Positions 18,414-28,464 are shown, counted from the stretch's first letter. The stretch: DNA of 64,000 bases from Ostreococcus lucimarinus CCE9901 (GCF_000092065.1 NC_009359.1:434001-498000), one strand, 5' to 3'. Notes: generated by a model from the letters alone, not told the origin. Made by a program: numbers and translations.

Positions 18414-19913
18414 ATGCGCCGTCGCGACGCCGCGCGTCGTCTCGCGCGCCTCGCGTCGTCCAACGCGCCGTCCTTCGTCGCGTGTCCCGCCGCGATGCGT
18501 CGTTGGCTCGTCGTCGACGGCGTCGCGGACGCGTTCGCGCTCGCGCGACCGAGCGCGGGGGCGGAGGCGCGCGCGCCGCGCGCGACGCTGTGGACGGAGC
18601 AGGACGAGGAGCCGCTGCCGAATCGCGCGGCGACGGTGCGAGAGGCGTTTCCCGCGCGCGGCGGGCGAGAGGGAGGGGTCGAGCGCGCGTTTCGAGGCGC
18701 GACGGAGGCGGAGCGCGCGCGAGGCGTCGACGTGGTGCTGGCGCGCGAGAACGCGAGGGAGAAACCGTTGGTCGTGGACGCGTACGCGCGCGAGAGCGCG
18801 AGAGAAACGTTTAGGCTGACGGATGCGGGCGTGGACGCGATCGCGTGGTTCGCGGCGCGCGGCGCGCGCGTGGGGGTGGAGACGGACGACGGGAACGGGT
18901 TGAGACGCGTCGAGCCGAGCGACGGATTGTTCGGAGGCGCGGAGACGTCGATCGAGGCGGGAAGGAGAGCGACGCATGGAGGGCAGAGCGCGAATGAGTG
19001 CTTGATGATCGTGCCGAGCGCGTTCGGGACGAACGCGCAGGCGGCGCGCGATAATCACTTTATGGCGTCGACGAGCGACGGATTGAGCGTTTTGGAGATT
19101 CGCGAACGCGCGGTGGCGGAGCATAAGGCGCTGTATCGAGGTTTACGAGCGCTCGGGATCGAGATTAATTTGTTCACGCACGACGAGAAGCACGCCACGC
19201 CGGACGCGTGTTTTCCGAACAATTGGCACACGCTTCGCGATGGAAAGTTGAAACTCTTTCCGATGAAGGACGAAAACCGCCGACTCGAGCGTCGGGAGGA
19301 TATCATCGAATTCTTGAAGCACAAGCACCCGAATTTGGTCGTGGACGACTCGCTGTTGCGATACGAGCGTCAAGACCCTCCAAAGTTTCTCGAAGGCACG
19401 GGATCGCTCGTGGTCGACCACGAAGAACGCGTCGCGTACGTCGCGCTTTCCGAACGCGCGCACGAGGAAGTCGTCGCCGAGCACTGCGCCGCCGAAAATC
19501 TCACGCCGATTACGTTTAAAGCCCTCGACGCTCGAGGTCGACCGATCTACCACACCAACGTCATGATGAGCGTGTGTTCTTCCGTCGCCATCGTCTGCGC
19601 CGACTCCATCGCCGATCCCGCCGATCGTCGACGCGTCCTCGACGCGCTCGCCGCGGGCGGCCGCCGTGAAATCATCACCATCACCCACGCCCAAGTCGAC
19701 GCCTTTTGCGGCAACGTCCTCGAGCTGCGCACCGCTTCCGGCGAGCCCGCCCTCGCGTGTTCCGCCCGCGCTTTCGCCGCCTTCGACGACGCGCAGCGCG
19801 CGCGACTCCGCGCCGCCTTCGACGACCGCGTCGTCGCCGTCGATTTCTCAACCATCGAGCGCGTCGGCGGCGGCGGCGTGCGCTGCGCCGTCGCCGAGCA
19901 CTTCGTTCCCTGA
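18414..19913 (+). CDS. CtlX-like amidinotransferase / arginine deiminase superfamily protein
   Basis: 499 residues. The C-terminal ~320 residues belong to the guanidine-modifying (pentein) superfamily and most resemble the CtlX (citrulline utilisation) group. Signatures: a start region VPSAFGTNAQAARDNHF, the substrate-acid motif ACFPNNWHT, LEGTGSLVVDH, a catalytic-His-like YHTNVMMSV, and the likely nucleophile Cys near the end in GGGGVRCAVAE. Such enzymes hydrolyse or transfer guanidino groups of arginine-type substrates. The N-terminal ~190 residues are unusual. They start with an Arg/Ala-rich targeting-like leader, then a poorly conserved segment that matches no domain I know. The ATG at 18414 is the first in frame; an ATG 27 codons later (MRRWLVV) is an alternative. 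Substrate cannot be told from sequence. Confidence 0.82.
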   Translation: MRRRDAARRLARLASSNAPSFVACPAAMRRWLVVDGVADAFALARPSAGAEARAPRATLWTEQDEEPLPNRAATVREAFPARGGREGGVERAFRGATEAERARGVDVVLARENAREKPLVVDAYARESARETFRLTDAGVDAIAWFAARGARVGVETDDGNGLRRVEPSDGLFGGAETSIEAGRRATHGGQSANECLMIVPSAFGTNAQAARDNHFMASTSDGLSVLEIRERAVAEHKALYRGLRALGIEINLFTHDEKHATPDACFPNNWHTLRDGKLKLFPMKDENRRLERREDIIEFLKHKHPNLVVDDSLLRYERQDPPKFLEGTGSLVVDHEERVAYVALSERAHEEVVAEHCAAENLTPITFKALDARGRPIYHTNVMMSVCSSVAIVCADSIADPADRRRVLDALAAGGRREIITITHAQVDAFCGNVLELRTASGEPALACSARAFAAFDDAQRARLRAAFDDRVVAVDFSTIERVGGGGVRCAVAEHFVP

Positions 19914-19972
19914 TCGTCCCGACGCGCGCGCCGCACCCGCGCGCGCGACGACGCGCGTTCGCGCCCATCCGT

Positions 19973-20011
19973 CCGACCGACCGCCTCTGTAACGACCGAC
20001 CGCCTCTGTAA
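19973..20011. repeat. 19-bp direct repeat downstream of the amidinotransferase gene
   Basis: The unit ccgaccgcctctgtaacga occurs twice back to back. Each copy contains TGTAA on the plus strand, so the 3' end of the amidinotransferase gene has a duplicated potential polyadenylation signal. Confidence 0.75.
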
Positions 20012-20184
20012 CGAAACCCGTTTTCGAATGCCAATGCGACATTCTCCGACGCGATCGCGCCGACGCGACGCGCCGACGCGACGCGCCGACGCACGCGCGC
20101 GACGCGCGCGAACGAACGCCGACGCGTCTCGGCGAATCGATCGCGTTCGCGATCGCGCGCGAATCCACCTAAAGTCGACGCGCC

Positions 20185-21645
20185 ATGTCGCTGCGCAAAA
20201 TCGAAGCCTCGATCCCGAACAGTCATCGGCAGCTCGTCCTCGACGCGCTGACGCACGAGGGAGGGATCGGACACGAAACGCACGTCGGGGAGTACATCGT
20301 GTGCAAAGAGTGCGAAAATTGCGTCGTCGTCATGGTGGTGTGCGTGGCGGCGCGCGCGGGCGAATTGATGAACGTGCTGACGAATTGCGGCGTCGGCGTG
20401 GTGTTCGGCACGGTGACGTCGATTCAGGTGGCGAGTCATCGACCGAATCCGGCGGCGTTGGTGCAAGAGTTTCGCGATTTGAAGACGAAGGTCGAGGCGC
20501 AGGCGGAGGGGGCGCTGGCGAAGGATCGACAGTTCGCGAGACGGTGGAAGCGGCGGCGGGACCGGTTGGAGAAACGGAAAATTGAGTACATCTCGGCGGA
20601 TACGGGGAAGAGTGTTGAGGAGCTTTTCAACGAAATCGTCGATCAATCGTGCGATGGACGAGGGTTTTATGTGTCGGTCATGTGCGCGAGCGTGATCGCG
20701 GGCGTTGGTTTGTTGACGAATTCCGCCGTCGTCGTCTTGAGCGCCATGCTCATCTCGCCGCTCATGGGGCCGATTTTGAGTTCTGCGTTTGGGCTCGCGA
20801 TCGGGGATCCGGTGCTGTTTTGGGGCTCGATTGCCGCTGAGTGTCGCGCGGCGGTCGTGACTTTCCTCATGGGCGCGGTTGTGGGCGTCGTCTACGGACC
20901 TTTCGCCGTGGCGTACGGCGAAAATCCAATCCCGACGACGGAGATGGCTGGTCGCGGACAGACGAACGGTCTCGTCGGAGGCTGCTTAATCGCTGTCGCC
21001 TCGGGCGTCGTCGTCGCGAACGCCATCTCGAGTAGTGGTGTCAACTCACTCGTCGGTGTCGCCATCAGTGCATCACTTTTGCCGCCAATCGTCAACTCTG
21101 GCGTCATGATCGTCTTCGCGTTGGGCATCGCCAAGGGATGCGACAACGCCGCCGACCTCATGTGCACCTTCTCCAAGAAAGAGTTCTTGACCAAGGCGGG
21201 AGTCTCCTTCGCACTCTACGCCATAAACGTCGCCGTCATCATCGTCGTCGCCGGTGGCATCTTTTACAACCAAAAGATTGGTAAATTCCGAGGCTTCCTC
21301 GTCGCCACCGAGACGCACGAGCTCCTCGACACCGCGAACGCCCACGTGCGCAAAAAGTTACAAGTCGCCACCGGCATCAAGGGCGCCGTCACCGACTGCA
21401 CCTTTGACAAACTCATCGACGAGGCCAGTAAAACGCAAGCCGTTCGCAAAGTCGACGTCGAGAACGCGCCCGAGGACTCGCGTCTCAAGCACATCTTGTC
21501 CGAGCACGTCCACCAGTCGCACTACAGCGTCCTCCGCCCCTTCGACGAGCCCAAGGGCGTGAAGCGCGCCGCGTTCGCGCTTCACGAGCAAAACGCCAAG
21601 ATTTTCGACTGGGTCAAGGACGTGCACGATCTCCTCAAGCGTTAG
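20185..21645 (+). CDS. DUF389-family membrane protein
   Basis: 486 residues. The N-terminal ~90 residues form a small alpha/beta domain with a CKECENC cluster near residue 34. A charged linker (about 95-150) follows. The DUF389 membrane core (about 155-365) has the signature LTNSAVVVLSAMLISPLMGPILS and later GVAISASLLPPIVNSGVMIVFALG. Five or more hydrophobic helices are visible. The C-terminal ~120 residues are soluble. The function of DUF389 is not established; bacterial members include the TIGR00341 family. There is no obvious plastid leader. The ATG lies just after a GC-rich leader and opens directly into the conserved N-terminal domain. Confidence 0.88.
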   Translation: MSLRKIEASIPNSHRQLVLDALTHEGGIGHETHVGEYIVCKECENCVVVMVVCVAARAGELMNVLTNCGVGVVFGTVTSIQVASHRPNPAALVQEFRDLKTKVEAQAEGALAKDRQFARRWKRRRDRLEKRKIEYISADTGKSVEELFNEIVDQSCDGRGFYVSVMCASVIAGVGLLTNSAVVVLSAMLISPLMGPILSSAFGLAIGDPVLFWGSIAAECRAAVVTFLMGAVVGVVYGPFAVAYGENPIPTTEMAGRGQTNGLVGGCLIAVASGVVVANAISSSGVNSLVGVAISASLLPPIVNSGVMIVFALGIAKGCDNAADLMCTFSKKEFLTKAGVSFALYAINVAVIIVVAGGIFYNQKIGKFRGFLVATETHELLDTANAHVRKKLQVATGIKGAVTDCTFDKLIDEASKTQAVRKVDVENAPEDSRLKHILSEHVHQSHYSVLRPFDEPKGVKRAAFALHEQNAKIFDWVKDVHDLLKR

Positions 21646-21863
21646 TCACCGTCGGCGTCCGTCGGCGCATGTATTTAACTCCATCCAACGTCTCGTCGCG
21701 CCGCCGCCGTCGCCGCCGCCGCCGTCGGTCGACACACCCGCGTGTCGCTTCGTTTTCCAGGGGGGCCCATGCGCGGATTATCCATTCGCGATGACTCATC
21801 CGCACACGCACGCGCGACGCGCGACGCGGACCGCACTCGCGACGCTCGGCGCACCGAAGTCCG

Positions 21864-23438
21864 ATGATGACGCACGCGATGCCGACGCGCGCGGCGATGC
21901 CGACGCGCGCGGCGACGACGCGACGCGAAAGATGCGATGACGGCGTCGCGATGACGACGACGACGACGACGCGCCGACGCGCGGTGACGCGACGCGCGGC
22001 GACGCGAACGACGACGCGGACGCGAACGGTGATGCGCGCGGTGATACCGCGACCGGGCGCGAGCGTGGCGGAGGGACTGGAGATACCGTCGTACGAACAC
22101 GTGCGAGAGGCGTACGAAAAGGTGAGCGGAGGGGTGGTGCGCTCGCGGTGCACGCACTCGAAGACGCTGAGCGCGCTGACGGGGATGGAGATTTACTTGA
22201 AACACGAGTGGGAACAAGCGACGGGGTCGTTTAAGGAGCGAGGGGCGCGGAACGCGCTGATGGCGCTCGACGCGGAGCAAAGAAAGCGAGGCGTCATCGC
22301 GGCGAGCGCGGGCAACCACGCGCTGGCGCTCGCGTATCACGGAAGAGAACTCGGGATTCCGGTGACGGTGATCATGCCGTCGATCGCGCCGCTGACGAAG
22401 ATTACGAAGTGCCAAAAGTTGGACGCGCGCGTGATTTTGGAAGGGGACACGATCGCGGACGCGGCGGCGTATGCGAAAGAGAACTACGTCGTGAAGGGCG
22501 AAATGCTCAAGTACATCAACGGTTTCGACGACTTTGAAATCATCTCCGGCGCCGGTTCGGTCGGTATCGAGATGCTCGAAGACGTTCGCGACGCGGACGC
22601 CGTGGTGATTCCCGTCGGCGGTGGTGGCTTGATTGCCGGTATCGCGCTCGCCGTGAAGCACCTCAAGCCGGGGTGCCAAGTCATCGGCGTCGAGCCCGAG
22701 CGCTGCGCCTCCATGACGCTCGCGCTCGAAGCGGGTGAACCCGTCAAGGCGCCGACGACGGCGACGCTCGCTGATGGTCTCGCCGTTCCTACCGTGGGTC
22801 CGCGCTCGTTCCAAACCGTTAAAAACTTGATTGACGATATCGTACTCGTCAGCGAGTCAGACATCGCCGTCGCCATGTTGAGACTTCTCGAAAACGAAAA
22901 GCTCGTGCAAGAGGGCGCTGGGATTTCCGGTTTGGCCGCACTCTTGACCGATAAGCTCCCCGGTCTCAAGGGCAAGAAAGTAGTGGTCGCCATGTGCGGT
23001 GGTAACATCGATACGAGCACGCTCGGTAAAGTGCTCGAGCGCGGCTTGGTCTCGGACGGGCGACTCGTGCGCTTCGCGTGCGTCGTTCCCGACAGACCGG
23101 GTGGTATCGCTGGCGTGTGCAACAAGATAGCCGACGTGGGTGCTTCGATCAAGCACATCGTTCACGAGCGCGCTTGGTTAGACCAAGACTCTCACTGCGT
23201 CCTCGTCGATGTCGAATGCGAAGTGACCGACAGTAGCATGGGCGAGGAGCTCTACGACGCCATCAGCTCGGCGTACGTCCTGCGTACCGCTAACTTTGGA
23301 CCGGCGAACCGCCCGAAGGTCCCCGCGCGAACGCCCGCACGTCGAGACGACGTCGACGCAAATGATCTGAAGAATCCTGTGACGTCGTGCGATTTGTTCG
23401 ACGAAGACTGCACGTCCATTTACCCCGAAGACGAGTAA
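21864..23438 (+). CDS. threonine dehydratase/deaminase (PLP, ACT domain), plastid-targeted
   Basis: 524 residues. This is a fold-type II PLP enzyme that deaminates threonine (and serine) to 2-oxobutyrate, the first step toward isoleucine. The PLP lysine lies in GSFKERGARNAL, the cofactor phosphate loop is PVGGGGLIAGI, and SAGNHALALAYHG is the usual substrate loop. A single ACT-like domain follows (VRFACVVPDRPGGIAGVCNKIADVGASIKHIVHERAW). This is more like the short catabolic/ACT-type dehydratase than the long plant IlvA with two regulatory ACT-like units. The first ~60 residues are Thr/Arg/Ala-rich with a repeated MPTRAA, a transit-peptide composition. The tail after the ACT domain is acidic. 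Serine racemase is a relative, but the ACT domain argues for the dehydratase. Confidence 0.9.
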   Translation: MMTHAMPTRAAMPTRAATTRRERCDDGVAMTTTTTTRRRAVTRRAATRTTTRTRTVMRAVIPRPGASVAEGLEIPSYEHVREAYEKVSGGVVRSRCTHSKTLSALTGMEIYLKHEWEQATGSFKERGARNALMALDAEQRKRGVIAASAGNHALALAYHGRELGIPVTVIMPSIAPLTKITKCQKLDARVILEGDTIADAAAYAKENYVVKGEMLKYINGFDDFEIISGAGSVGIEMLEDVRDADAVVIPVGGGGLIAGIALAVKHLKPGCQVIGVEPERCASMTLALEAGEPVKAPTTATLADGLAVPTVGPRSFQTVKNLIDDIVLVSESDIAVAMLRLLENEKLVQEGAGISGLAALLTDKLPGLKGKKVVVAMCGGNIDTSTLGKVLERGLVSDGRLVRFACVVPDRPGGIAGVCNKIADVGASIKHIVHERAWLDQDSHCVLVDVECEVTDSSMGEELYDAISSAYVLRTANFGPANRPKVPARTPARRDDVDANDLKNPVTSCDLFDEDCTSIYPEDE

Positions 23439-23535
23439 CTCCGGTTACGCCGTCGCAGCATCGCATGCATCGCGCTGTATCTGTACATAATGCAATATCA
23501 TGACAACCTCTAATGAATCACTATTCCCTAATCCG

Positions 23536-24348
23536 CTATAGCTTAACTACGTATACATCTTTTGTGTGCGCTCCGATCAATTCCGCAACCGTTTCGCGCG
23601 CTTCAGCGGTGAGAGCGCTACTCAGCGCTGCTTTTTTGCCGCCGGGGAGGATGTACTCGATGAAGACGCTGATGAACGTTTTTGCCCCCTCTAGCAACTC
23701 ACTCGAGCTCGCGTCGGACGTGTACATCGCGCATACCGTCGACACGCCGTTACGTCTCATGAAGTCGCGCTGAGAATTCTGATCATCAGCGACGACGACG
23801 AGCAATAACTCGAGAATTTCCACTTTGTTCTTCTGATCCTCTGTCTCGTCGAGTAAACGCGCCAACAGCGATTCCATTTTCTCCCCGACAAACTTCTCGC
23901 GCATCTTCGAGATGAATAGACAAAGCCCTCGCAAAACGCGTAAGCATAAACACGACTCGCCCGCGTCACGTTGGGTCGTCGCGTTCACGAATAACGCGTC
24001 CATAACGTCCCATTTGCCATGTTCGAGGAGCTCTTGGAGAACGTCACGCAGCTGTTCGCTTCTTTCGTGATGAAGCATATCCTCCAAGTGACCCAGCCAA
24101 TCTTTGTAAGCACTCAACCTCAAGTTCGCGGATTTTTCGTGCAAGTCGTGCCGCAAACGTTCGATCGCAAGCCGCCAATCTACGGACACATGCTCGTGCT
24201 CCAACACGCCCACGAGCGCTCGCCATTCTGGCTCCCATTCGGCAGTGTTGAAATGTCGCCAAAACGGCTCGCATTGACCGCCGATACGAACCTTCGAGCG
24301 TCCTGATGTTGATTCAGTGACCATGCTGCGATCACGCGAGTTATGCAT
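23536..24348 (-). CDS. ARM-like helical protein, CDC14/SIN-component-like (tentative)
   Basis: 270 residues, all helical, with no signal or membrane segment. The C-terminal half reads as repeated leucine-rich helices: LRGLCLFISKMREKFVGEKMESLLARLLDE, then KVEILELLLVVVADDQNSQRDFMRRNGV, then LLEGAKTFISVFIEYILPGG. The last pattern is reminiscent of the fungal Cdc14 septation-initiation component and related ARM-fold proteins. I recognise this only by pattern. An Hsp70 exchange factor of the Fes1/HspBP1 type was considered as an alternative ARM protein. The first ATG is used; a second ATG eight codons later is equally plausible. Confidence 0.6.
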   Translation of the reverse strand: MHNSRDRSMVTESTSGRSKVRIGGQCEPFWRHFNTAEWEPEWRALVGVLEHEHVSVDWRLAIERLRHDLHEKSANLRLSAYKDWLGHLEDMLHHERSEQLRDVLQELLEHGKWDVMDALFVNATTQRDAGESCLCLRVLRGLCLFISKMREKFVGEKMESLLARLLDETEDQKNKVEILELLLVVVADDQNSQRDFMRRNGVSTVCAMYTSDASSSELLEGAKTFISVFIEYILPGGKKAALSSALTAEARETVAELIGAHTKDVYVVKL

Positions 24349-25002
24349 CGGTCAGTCGACCCTCGAGGAGCGCTTCGCTTCGCTTTCCATCGTTAGCTTC
24401 GTTCCGTCGTCGGTTCAGCTGCACTTGCTTTGATCATTCACTTATCCAACGCATCCACCTCTTGCACGCGCGCACACGCCACCGATTATTTGCGCGCGTT
24501 TGACATCACTATGAGCGTCACAAGGGACACCGACGGATTTCTACACCGTCGACGCGTATCTGACGGACGCTCGAGTCGGTTGTTCGCGAGCGCGTTGTCG
24601 CGCGGCGCCTTTGCCCATCCCAGGGTCGCTTTCTTGGGATGGGTCTCACATGCCGCGCGCGTCAAACGCGCATCGTGAGGCGTGTGCGCGCTCGATATCG
24701 CGCGCGGTGGTCGACACGCCGCGAGGGCGGTGGATTCAGACCTTTTACCAACAATTGCTCATCACGACCGAGACGGACGATTGACGCGACGATCGACGCG
24801 ATCGCGGCGACGCGTCGCACGGACCTGCGAGAGTTCACGCGCACGTCGGCGGTGACGCGCGAGAGGCGTTCGTCGGACGTCTCGCGGTGATGCTGAGCGG
24901 CGAGTCGACGACTGGTGTTCGACGGGCCAAACGAAGATTGGGTAAACTAAATCGTCTAAATGTTGTTATTACGGTGCTTACGGCGCGCGACGCATCGGTG
25001 CG
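24349..25002. other. 654-base region without a confident gene
   Basis: This lies between the start of the CDC14-like gene and the 3' end of U1-70K. It is unusually long for this window. Open frames here are short (up to about 80 codons) and mutually overlapping; none shows a domain. One plus-strand stretch (about 24533-24783) reads TDFYTVDAYLTD... and, after an ATG at 24650, ends RWIQTFYQQLLITTETDD. The composition is protein-like, but there is no upstream ATG. It also holds a strong hairpin (24614-24643). It may contain a small spliced gene or a non-coding RNA. Confidence 0.35.
24614..24643. other. strong 11-bp inverted repeat (hairpin)
   Basis: CCCATCCCAGG is followed, after an 8-base loop, by CTTGGGATGGG. 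The arms pair at 10 of 11 positions, and the remaining pair is a possible G-U in RNA. No U-run follows it, so a bacterial-type terminator is not implied. It may be a structured RNA element or a protein-binding palindrome. Confidence 0.6.
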
Positions 25003-26448
25003 CTAACGGTAGTCTCTGCGATCGCGCTTGTCCCTGCGATCGCGCGGGGACGGCGAGCGCGAGTCGCGGCCGCGTTTGCGTTCTCGCGAGCCGTCGCGGT
25101 CGCGGTATCTGTCGCGATCGTATCTATCGTCGCCGAAACGACCACGACTTCGGCCGTCGTATCTGTCGTCGTGTCTGTCGCGACTGGGCGAACGATCGCG
25201 TCTTCTATCCTCGGGCGGCGGTGGAGGCGCCGGCGCGCGCTCGCCGAGTTCGCCCTCTTCCTCAGAGGAGGGCGAGCGCGGCGGCGGCGGCGCGGCGCGA
25301 CCGCCGCGCGGCGGCGAGCGCGGCGGCGAGCGCGGCATCTCTCTACGCTCGCGTTCGCGACGATCATCATACGTTCGATCGCGACCGCGCGCCTCGACGT
25401 TTTCACGTTTTGACCCCGCACGCGTGCGACCGACGCCGCCGCCGAGACGGCGAGGTAACCACCCTTTATTTGTGCGCCCACGCTCGACGTCCGCGATCAC
25501 CCTTCGATCTTCGATGCGACGATCATCCATGCCCCTGTACGCCGCGCGCATGTCGCCCTCGCGCTCGAACTCGATGAAGGCGTAGCCGCGAGATTTCCCC
25601 TTCTCGTCGCGAACCAACTTGACGTCGGACACGGCGCCGTAGTACTCCGCCTCGCGCCTGAGCTTGTCTTCATCTACGTCGTACGCCAACCGTGCGATAA
25701 ACAGCGTGCGATACGGATCGCTCGTCGCGTTCGGGTTTTCGTTCGGACGATATCCGTCCAAACCCGCCTCGATCAACTCGCGAGATTTCCGTTCGGCGGC
25801 GGCGCGCTTGCGCGCCGCGCGTTCCTCCTTGGTCACCACGACGTACACCCCGCTCGGTTTTCGCCCATCATCGTCCTCGTCCACCTCAATCTCGCCCTCG
25901 TCCGCGTCCTCATTCCTCTTCTTCGACGCCTTCCGCTTCTGCGTCGCCGTCTTCGACGCCGTTTCAAACTCCTTCACGCACGCCGCCACCCCCTGCATCC
26001 GCTGCGTCTTTTTCGGTTTCGCCGGCGGCGCGCACCACTTCAGCGGCGCCCTCGGCGCGAACATCCGCAACAAATCCGGCGACAGTCCGCTCGGGTGCGT
26101 GATCGCCATCCCTCGAAACTGTCCCGGCGTCGGTCGTCCGCCCATCGGCGGCGGTCCCGTCCCCATCCCCGTCGCCGCGCCCATCCCGAACGGCGGTCCC
26201 ATCCCGAACGGCGCGCCGCCGCCCATCGGCGGCGCGCCGAACGGCGCGCCGCCCGCGATCGGCGGTCCCATCCCGATCGCGCCCGGCCCGCCGCGCGGCG
26301 GCGCCCCTCCGCCGAACCGCGGCGGTGCGCCCATCGTCGTCCCGCCCGCGCCGATCGGCGCGTGCGTCACCGCGGCGCGCGCGAGCGGAACATTCGGCGT
26401 CACCACCGCGCGTCGCGCGTCGTCCGGCGGCGGCGGCGCGCGCCGCAT
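25003..26448 (-). CDS. SNRNP70: U1 small nuclear ribonucleoprotein 70 kDa (U1-70K)
   Basis: 481 residues; binds stem-loop I of U1 snRNA and helps define 5' splice sites. The conserved U1-70K N-terminal segment [22 protein letters not shown] starts near residue 121. A basic/acidic linker and the RRM follow: [27 protein letters not shown], with RNP1 SRGYAFIEF. Then comes the family-specific [19 protein letters not shown] block. The C terminus is an RS/RD-rich tail (about 200 residues of RDR, SR and Pro-Pro repeats). Before the canonical start lies an extra ~113 residues of Gly/Pro/Met/Ala repeats (GAPFGMGPP-like). The ATG at 26448 is used because the frame upstream has only a non-ATG start; the ATG of MAITHPSG is a possible alternative. 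Confidence 0.93.
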   Translation of the reverse strand: MRRAPPPPDDARRAVVTPNVPLARAAVTHAPIGAGGTTMGAPPRFGGGAPPRGGPGAIGMGPPIAGGAPFGAPPMGGGAPFGMGPPFGMGAATGMGTGPPPMGGRPTPGQFRGMAITHPSGLSPDLLRMFAPRAPLKWCAPPAKPKKTQRMQGVAACVKEFETASKTATQKRKASKKRNEDADEGEIEVDEDDDGRKPSGVYVVVTKEERAARKRAAAERKSRELIEAGLDGYRPNENPNATSDPYRTLFIARLAYDVDEDKLRREAEYYGAVSDVKLVRDEKGKSRGYAFIEFEREGDMRAAYRGMDDRRIEDRRVIADVERGRTNKGWLPRRLGGGVGRTRAGSKRENVEARGRDRTYDDRRERERREMPRSPPRSPPRGGRAAPPPPRSPSSEEEGELGERAPAPPPPPEDRRRDRSPSRDRHDDRYDGRSRGRFGDDRYDRDRYRDRDGSRERKRGRDSRSPSPRDRRDKRDRRDYR

Positions 26449-26840
26449 CGCGCGCGCGCGTGTGCGGCGCCGACGCCGCGCGGAATCGTCGCGCGCGAGA
26501 CGCAACCCTAAACCCTAAACCGCGCGATGCTCCGTGTTGTACCCAAGTCTTGTTTCTGCGACGCGTGTGCGCAAACAGTCAGCGGCGTCTTTCCGTCGCG
26601 CGTTTGAAAATTCGAACGCGCGCGTCGGACCGCGACGACGACGGACGACGACGCGCGCGAACGACGACGCGCGCGACGCGACGCGCGGAGGTGCGCGCCA
26701 TTCACGCGCTCGCGAGACGGGCGCTCGGTCGACGGGCGATCGAAAGTCTCGCGCGCGCGACGACGACGCGCGCGAACGCGACTTTGAATTCGAACGCGAC
26801 GCGACGCGGGACGACGACGACGGCGACGGCGGCGCGAGGA
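26449..26840. promoter_or_regulatory. bidirectional promoter region, U1-70K / DHFR-TS
   Basis: 392 bases separate the divergent ATGs. The notable element is the telo-box at 26504-26521. The remainder is an Arg-codon-like CGCG-rich leader to DHFR-TS. It is open in the DHFR-TS frame but lacks an ATG. Confidence 0.5.
26504..26521. promoter_or_regulatory. telo-box (AACCCTAAACCCTAAACC)
   Basis: Two and a half units of the plant-type telomere repeat (CCCTAAA)n stand alone between two divergent genes. In land plants the telo-box AAACCCTAA is a known promoter element of translation and cell-cycle genes. DHFR-TS (nucleotide supply) and U1-70K (splicing) fit that class. Confidence 0.65.
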
Positions 26841-28364
26841 ATGAAACGAGACCGCGCGAGCGCGATGAACGATGGAAAGTTTCAAGTCGTCGTCGCGGCG
26901 ACGCGCGAGGGAGGGATCGGGAGGGAGAACGCGCTGCCGTGGCGACTCGCCGGGGACATGGGATACTTTAAAAAGATTACGAGCGAGACGCGGGACGGGG
27001 ACGCGATGAACGCGGTGGTGATGGGGAGAAAGACGTGGGAATCGATTCCGGGGAAATTCAGACCGCTGCCGGGAAGGTTGAACATCGTGCTGAGTCGAAG
27101 CGGGGGATTGGCGGAGGCGAACGACGAGAATAATAACGGCGCGGAGACGCTGCCGGAGGGGGTGCTGGTGCGTAAGTCCATCGATGACGCGCTGAGCGCG
27201 ATTTCGTCGAGCGAAAAGAGGATTGAGAAGACGTTTGTGATCGGTGGGGCGCAAATTTACGAAGAGGCGCTTCAAAGCGAAAAGTGCGAAGCCGTGCACC
27301 TCACCGAGGTGGAGGGCGAATTCGAATGCGACGCCTTCATCCCGAAGATCGACGCCACCAAGTTCAAGCTCTATGGACAGTCCAAGCCCATGATTGAGAA
27401 AGGCACGAGGTTTCAATTTTTGACGTACGTCACTGCCGACGCCGAGAGCGGAAAGTTCCGCCCGAAGGCCGACGAGGTTCTGCCCGCGGGTTGCTCGATC
27501 AAGCACGAAGAATACCAGTACTTGGAAATGATTCGCGAAATCATCGATCAAGGCGCGGTGAAGGGCGATCGCACCGGCACTGGGACGATTTCTACGTTTG
27601 GCAATCAAATGCGTTTCGATCTTCGCCGATCGTTTCCACTTCTCACGACCAAGCGCGTCTTCTGGCGCGGCGTCGCGGAAGAGTTGCTGTGGTTCGTCGC
27701 CGGCGAGACGAACGCGAACAAGTTGGCCGAGAAAAAGATCAACATCTGGGATGGTAACGGAAGTCGCGAGTACTTGGATTCTATTGGTTTGACTGAACGC
27801 GAAGTCGGTGATCTCGGTCCGGTGTACGGATTCCAGTGGAGACACTTCGGCGCCGAGTACACGAACATGCACGCCGACTACACTGGCAAGGGCGTGGACC
27901 AACTCGCTGAGGTCATTCACAAGATCAAGAACAACCCGAACGATCGTCGCATTTTACTCACGGCGTGGAATCCGGCGGCGTTGAAGGAGATGGCGTTGCC
28001 ACCGTGCCACATGTTCTGCCAGTTTTACGTTGCCAACGGCGAGTTGAGCTGCCAAATGTACCAACGCTCGTGCGACATGGGTCTGGGCGTTCCTTTCAAT
28101 ATCGCTTCGTATTCCTTGCTCACGTGCATGATTGCGCAAGTTTGCGGTTTGAAACCTGGTGATTTTGTGCACTGCTGCGGAGACACGCACGTATACTCGA
28201 ACCACGTGGAGCCGCTCGAAAAGCAGCTCGCGTGCGAGCCGCGACCGTTTCCGATTTTGAAAATCAACCCGGAAAAGAAGGATATCGACTCCTTCACCTT
28301 TGACGACTTCGAGATCGTCGGTTACGATCCCCACCCTAAAATTGAGATGAAAATGGCCGTCTAA
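26841..28364 (+). CDS. DHFR-TS: bifunctional dihydrofolate reductase-thymidylate synthase
   Basis: 507 residues, the usual fused enzyme of plants and many protists. The DHFR domain (about 12-205) starts [23 protein letters not shown] and includes [10 protein letters not shown] and [13 protein letters not shown]. The thymidylate synthase domain (about 225-507) has [20 protein letters not shown], the catalytic Cys389 in [28 protein letters not shown] and [10 protein letters not shown]. The TS domain methylates dUMP using methylene-THF, and the DHFR domain regenerates THF. The linker is short. The ATG at 26841 is the first in this frame; the second, at residue 9, is also possible. No clear organelle leader is seen past the chosen start. 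Confidence 0.97.
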   Translation: MKRDRASAMNDGKFQVVVAATREGGIGRENALPWRLAGDMGYFKKITSETRDGDAMNAVVMGRKTWESIPGKFRPLPGRLNIVLSRSGGLAEANDENNNGAETLPEGVLVRKSIDDALSAISSSEKRIEKTFVIGGAQIYEEALQSEKCEAVHLTEVEGEFECDAFIPKIDATKFKLYGQSKPMIEKGTRFQFLTYVTADAESGKFRPKADEVLPAGCSIKHEEYQYLEMIREIIDQGAVKGDRTGTGTISTFGNQMRFDLRRSFPLLTTKRVFWRGVAEELLWFVAGETNANKLAEKKINIWDGNGSREYLDSIGLTEREVGDLGPVYGFQWRHFGAEYTNMHADYTGKGVDQLAEVIHKIKNNPNDRRILLTAWNPAALKEMALPPCHMFCQFYVANGELSCQMYQRSCDMGLGVPFNIASYSLLTCMIAQVCGLKPGDFVHCCGDTHVYSNHVEPLEKQLACEPRPFPILKINPEKKDIDSFTFDDFEIVGYDPHPKIEMKMAV

Positions 28365-28464
28365 CGGCGCCCCGCGTACGTTGTGTCAGTATCAATATCC
28401 ATTTACGTAACGACGCTTCGCCGCGCCTCGCTTCACTTCGCGCCCACACGCGCGCTCGCGCACC

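Noticed and set aside
24614-24643. Rho-independent terminator
   Set aside because: The organism is eukaryotic and no U-run follows the hairpin.
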